Below the pieces are notes generated by a model. The model was not told the origin of the DNA and ran no database searches. It saw nothing but the letters and a program-made list of their open reading frames with translations. Positions 60,854 to 64,000 of a DNA stretch of 64,000 bases are shown here, one piece after another. Every line of letters begins with the position of its first letter. Position 1 is the first letter of the stretch. The position numbers and the translations under genes are program-made. Origin of the DNA: Brachionus koreanus (lineage: Eukaryota; Rotifera; Eurotatoria; Ploima; Brachionidae); NCBI GenBank assembly GCA_016987375.1, contig PJRA01000506.1, forward strand, positions 275,942-339,941, written 5' to 3'.

Positions 60854-63640
60854 TTAGTTTGAATCATTGTTTATTAACATTTTATTGATTGATCCAACAA
60901 TTGTTTTTCTTTTAATTCTGTCTGGTCGCCATATTGCTATTGAGCCATCGCGGCTGCCTGATCCAGAAATCATGAATCTTAAAATAAGTTTTTCAAATTA
61001 TTTGAATTTTAAGTATTAACCTAAAATAGTTTTTTAAGAAAAACGCAATATTTGCATTTGGGTTTTAATTATCTAAAAAGCTTTAATAATAATAGTTAAT
61101 ATTCTACGGAATAATAGTTAATATATAATAATAATAATAATAGTTAATATATCTAAAAAGCTTTATAAAGATCCTACAATCACTATAATTGACATTTCAT
61201 TTAAATTAGATAATCAAATATCATATTAGATAATCGAATTTAATTATTTTTTAGTTTAAAATTTTATAAAAAAGCATATATAACGGGTGATGCATAAGTA
61301 AATGGACAAAATTTAAAAGCGAATATCTGAAAAAAAAATGATACTAAGTTCTGTTTTTTTTCTGATGTAAAGAATTTATTTTTCAATAGAATGATGATTN
61401 NNNNNNNNNNNNNNNNNNNNNNNNNNNNNNNNACTCAATGCGGCTAATCAGCTGCTGCTCATGTGAGGCTTGCCAACCTCCCTCGTATACTTTCTCACTT
61501 GAACAACCGCAAAAATTTTCAATTGGACGCGCTTGAGGAACATTTGGCGGGTTGATGTCTTTGGTCACATAATTTACGCTTTCATCCATACATGTAATGC
61601 AGTCCCTTGAATAGTGAGCAAATGCTAAGTAAGGCCAAAAAGCACAGTCAAAGTCTCTATGATACTTATGTATGAATGGAAGAAGTCGTTTATTCAAGCA
61701 TTCGTCGATATAGATATCGGAATTGATGGCAACCATTCTAACACTTTCCGGACAAGAAGACGTGTCATTTGTGTAATATCCGGCATTTCCCGGCATGTTG
61801 TCGCCCGCAAAAGTATTTTTCGTCGTCCAAAATAAGCAAACATGGTGAGCGATATAGCATATTTGAAAGTTTTGCGCTCAAGTACTTTGCTTTTTCAAAC
61901 TGCTATTTTTATTTTAAAATCAAAAATTAACTAAGTCATCTTGAGACTTTGAAGATCTTTGACAATTTTTTTAAAGTAAATTTGAAACCATATTTGGTTG
62001 CATAAAACTGAGTGACTGGTTTCACTTAAAAGGACTGTGTAATGCATGGGACACTAAACTTTTCTTATTCATTTAATCATTTAATTCAATTTAAAAAAAA
62101 TATTTATATATATAGTTAATATTTATATAATTCGTAAACGTAGTACTGTAAAAAACGGTGTATGCCATCAATTGTGACATTATATTTATATTTATTTAAT
62201 AAACTAAGCTAAACTTACATTTTATGCAGACTTGTGAGAAAATTAAAAATTAAAAAAGTAAAAAGTTAAAAAACCTTTTTAAAGAAAAATTTTAACCAAG
62301 TCTTTTGACTTGACTTTGACAAAATTACTTTTGAACGACTCTGATTTTTAGTTGTTAAAAATATAAAAATAAAAATTTAATAAACCTATTTTCAATGTTG
62401 CAAAGCGATCTTATCGAATCATTATGAGCTTTTAATGAGTTTTCACACTCAAATGACTTAGAATCAAATATAATTAGCTTTCCATCCTTTGAACCAGCCC
62501 ATATCTAATAAAATAAAATAATAATAGAAAATATTTTTTTAAAATTTAAATAACCATATCATCAGCACATAAAAACGATCTATAACCTTTACACTCTTCA
62601 ACACCTACTCTCATTTTTAATTCAAAATTTTTCAAACTCCAAATTGAAACAATTCCGTTGCTTGTATTACCAACCCATAACTAATTTATTGCCAAGTGTC
62701 ACATATTTTTAACAAATTTAGAAATAATTACGAATTCTTCATCGCTTTCGCTATTATGACTCAAACATGCACAGCTTATTAGTTCACTGTTTTCACCAAA
62801 ATTAAATTTTAGAGTATCTTTATATTGAAATAGCTCGTCAAAAATATCAACTTGTTTCAAATAGACTAAAAGAGATTTTATATAGCTATTAATAGAATCT
62901 TCTCACTAATTTTACTTGATAGTAAATATTTTTTTGAAGCTTTTATTTCAATTAATTTGAGATGCTTTCCAGTTGCTTGAGAAGTATTAAACGAGTCGAC
63001 TTTTTCAAGACTACTGACATTCCAAACAAAAATTTCGCCATTCGACGATGCAGTCAAAACTTTACTAAGATACAAATAACATCAATTTTAGATGTTTTTG
63101 AAAAATTGTTATTTTTAAAAAAAAAGAACTTACTTAATTTTTTCAAAATTAACCATGCATACAATTATATCCGAGTGAACTTGTATCTTTTGATTAAATG
63201 ATCGTGTCATTACATCCATTACATAAAAATAATCTGCTAATACACTAATCCAAATTTTTGAATGCATCGGCTCATGCATTAAAAATGTCTGGATAAACTA
63301 GATTAATAAATGTAAATTTAAATAAATTATTTTTACAATTTTACGGTCTAATTTAATGTCATTTATTTCATCGTTCCAAGTAATGGCATCGAAAATTTTA
63401 ATTCTGTTTCCAAAAGCGCACCAAATAGTTGGATAATCATCCATATGCACATAGATAATGGATTCCACACTTTGATAAGTATATTCTCTTATTGAAGGAT
63501 TAATTTTTAAATGAAGTATTTTCTTTGCATCTTTGGACATGTCAAATTTGCTGGCTTCTGATTTATTTAGTGCATAGAAACAAATATATTTTAATGATCG
63601 ATCCAAATCTTTTGAATGATTAGCCAAAGGATTCAGTGCA
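60854..63640 (-). CDS. WD40-repeat protein, C-terminal part (DENND3-like?)
   Basis: Seven minus-strand exons (60854-60977, 62386-62504, 62555-62680, 62732-62865, 62907-63064, 63134-63297, 63337-63640) join in frame. The first listed exon begins in phase 2, so the gene starts upstream, probably beyond the window. The product is a beta-propeller: TIWCAFGNRIKIFDAITW, VLTASSNGEIFVWNVSS, LWVGNTSNGIVSIW, IWAGSKDGKLIIFDSKSFE, then SLKAHNDSIRSLCNIENR and a last blade SGSGSRDGSIAIWR. This order and ending recall the C-terminal WD40 of DENND3, a Rab12 exchange factor, but the DENN domain is not in view and the name is tentative. The last intron is 1.4 kb and contains the mariner relic and the assembly gap. 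Confidence 0.75.
61071..61165. repeat. Short imperfect tandem repeat of AATAATAGTTAATAT
   Basis: Three copies of an aataatagttaatat-like unit are flanked on both sides by tctaaaaagcttta, in the last intron of the WD40 gene. It looks like a local slippage or duplication product. Confidence 0.6.
61284..61860 (-). mobile_element. Dead mariner-like transposon in an intron
   Basis: A minus-strand frame (about 61383-61860) encodes mariner-type transposase pieces: GDNMPGNAGYYTND, then NSDIYIDECLNKRLLPFIHK, FWPYLAFAHYSRD and NPPNVPQARPIENF. The usual segment between the SVR block and NSDIY is missing, an internal deletion of some tens of residues. The conserved acidic residue in FWPDLA is Tyr here, and FWG is FCG. 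The 33-N gap interrupts the C-terminus. At 61284-61311 cgggtgatgcataagtaaat and flanking bases resemble a mariner terminal repeat after TA; the other end was not found. It is not functional. Confidence 0.8.
61400..61432. other. Assembly gap (33 N)
   Basis: A run of 33 N falls inside the mariner relic, consistent with a repeat that broke the assembly. True length is unknown. Confidence 0.99.
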
Positions 63641-64000
63641 CTTTAAACAATTTACTTTTAAAAAAATTTACATTCAAAATTAAGTAATCGGGGTTAATTA
63701 TCTTTATAAATTTTGATAGTCAGAATTTATTTTTTTTGTTCTAGAGTTTTTACTATTTGATTTCTTCTTACAAGAGACGATCACATTAAAGACTAAATGA
63801 ATTCTCTTATTGTTTCAACTGAAGACGATTTACAAAATATAAAAAAATAGAGTCATTGAATTTTAAAACTATTGATTTTTATAAAATGTTATTAAATTTT
63901 GAGAAATTTAGTTAGAATAACACAAAAAATAAAAATTCCATAAAAATAAAAAAAAACTTTTTATCATTTGACACGAATTTGATTAAAATGAAAATGAAAA
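63641..64000. other. Right edge, no exon recognised
   Basis: The preceding exon of the WD40 gene should lie here or beyond, but no frame with the required phase and a donor was found. A 16-codon plus-strand frame at about 63799 (MNSLIVSTEDDLQNIKK) is too short to call. Confidence 0.4.

Noticed and set aside
62865..62910. Frameshift or 17-bp intron in the WD40 gene
   Set aside because: A normal 42-44 bp intron (gtgag...ttttag, 62866-62906) restores the frame without any anomaly.

Overview
The window is nuclear DNA from a small, AT-rich metazoan genome. Most introns are about 40-70 bp with clean GT/AG ends. A few introns exceed 1 kb. Intergenic DNA is poly-A/T rich, and transposon debris sits between genes. 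Gene content (Trithorax-type KMT2, VPS13, ATG14, WDR26, a secreted GH18 chitinase with chitin-binding domains) indicates an animal. Compactness, AT bias and several intronless orphan genes would suit a monogonont rotifer such as Brachionus; that placement is inference. All families were recognised by eye; no search was run. One 33-base run of N marks an assembly gap.

Layout. Bases 1-84 hold the tail of a Tc1-like transposase. ATG14 (+) follows at 1.9-3.6 kb, then WDR26 (-) at 5.3-7.8 kb. A Trithorax/MLL-type histone methyltransferase (-) fills 10.7-21.0 kb; 11 exons join in frame to 2,081 codons. A decayed LINE end sits at 22.7-23.1 kb. VPS13 (+, A/C type) occupies 24.8-38.6 kb. Then come MRPL15 (+), an orphan single-pass membrane protein (+), a 254-bp piggyBac-like MITE, MECR (+) and DIMT1 (+). 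From 47.8 to 54.6 kb the minus strand carries an orphan gene, a LINE remnant, a five-CBM14 chitinase, an orphan coiled-coil membrane gene and a tiny Gly/Tyr-rich gene. The right end has an intronless Rab5 (+), a REXO5-like exonuclease (+) and a WD40 gene (-) whose long last intron hosts a dead mariner and the N gap.

How the genes relate. There are no operons. MECR and MRPL15 are mitochondrial; DIMT1 and REXO5 act in rRNA/RNA processing; KMT2 acts on chromatin; WDR26 belongs to the GID/CTLH ubiquitin ligase. ATG14, VPS13 and Rab5 all serve endosome/autophagy membrane traffic, but the clustering is probably chance.

No wholly new system was evident. The most notable points are: a KMT2 with a Taspase-1-like site between FYRN and FYRC, no visible CXXC domain, and an H3-like ART Win motif; a TTAA-bounded piggyBac MITE; a 55-nt near-perfect palindrome; a TATA-bearing hairpin between two orphan genes; and a recent 93-bp duplication inside the chitinase.
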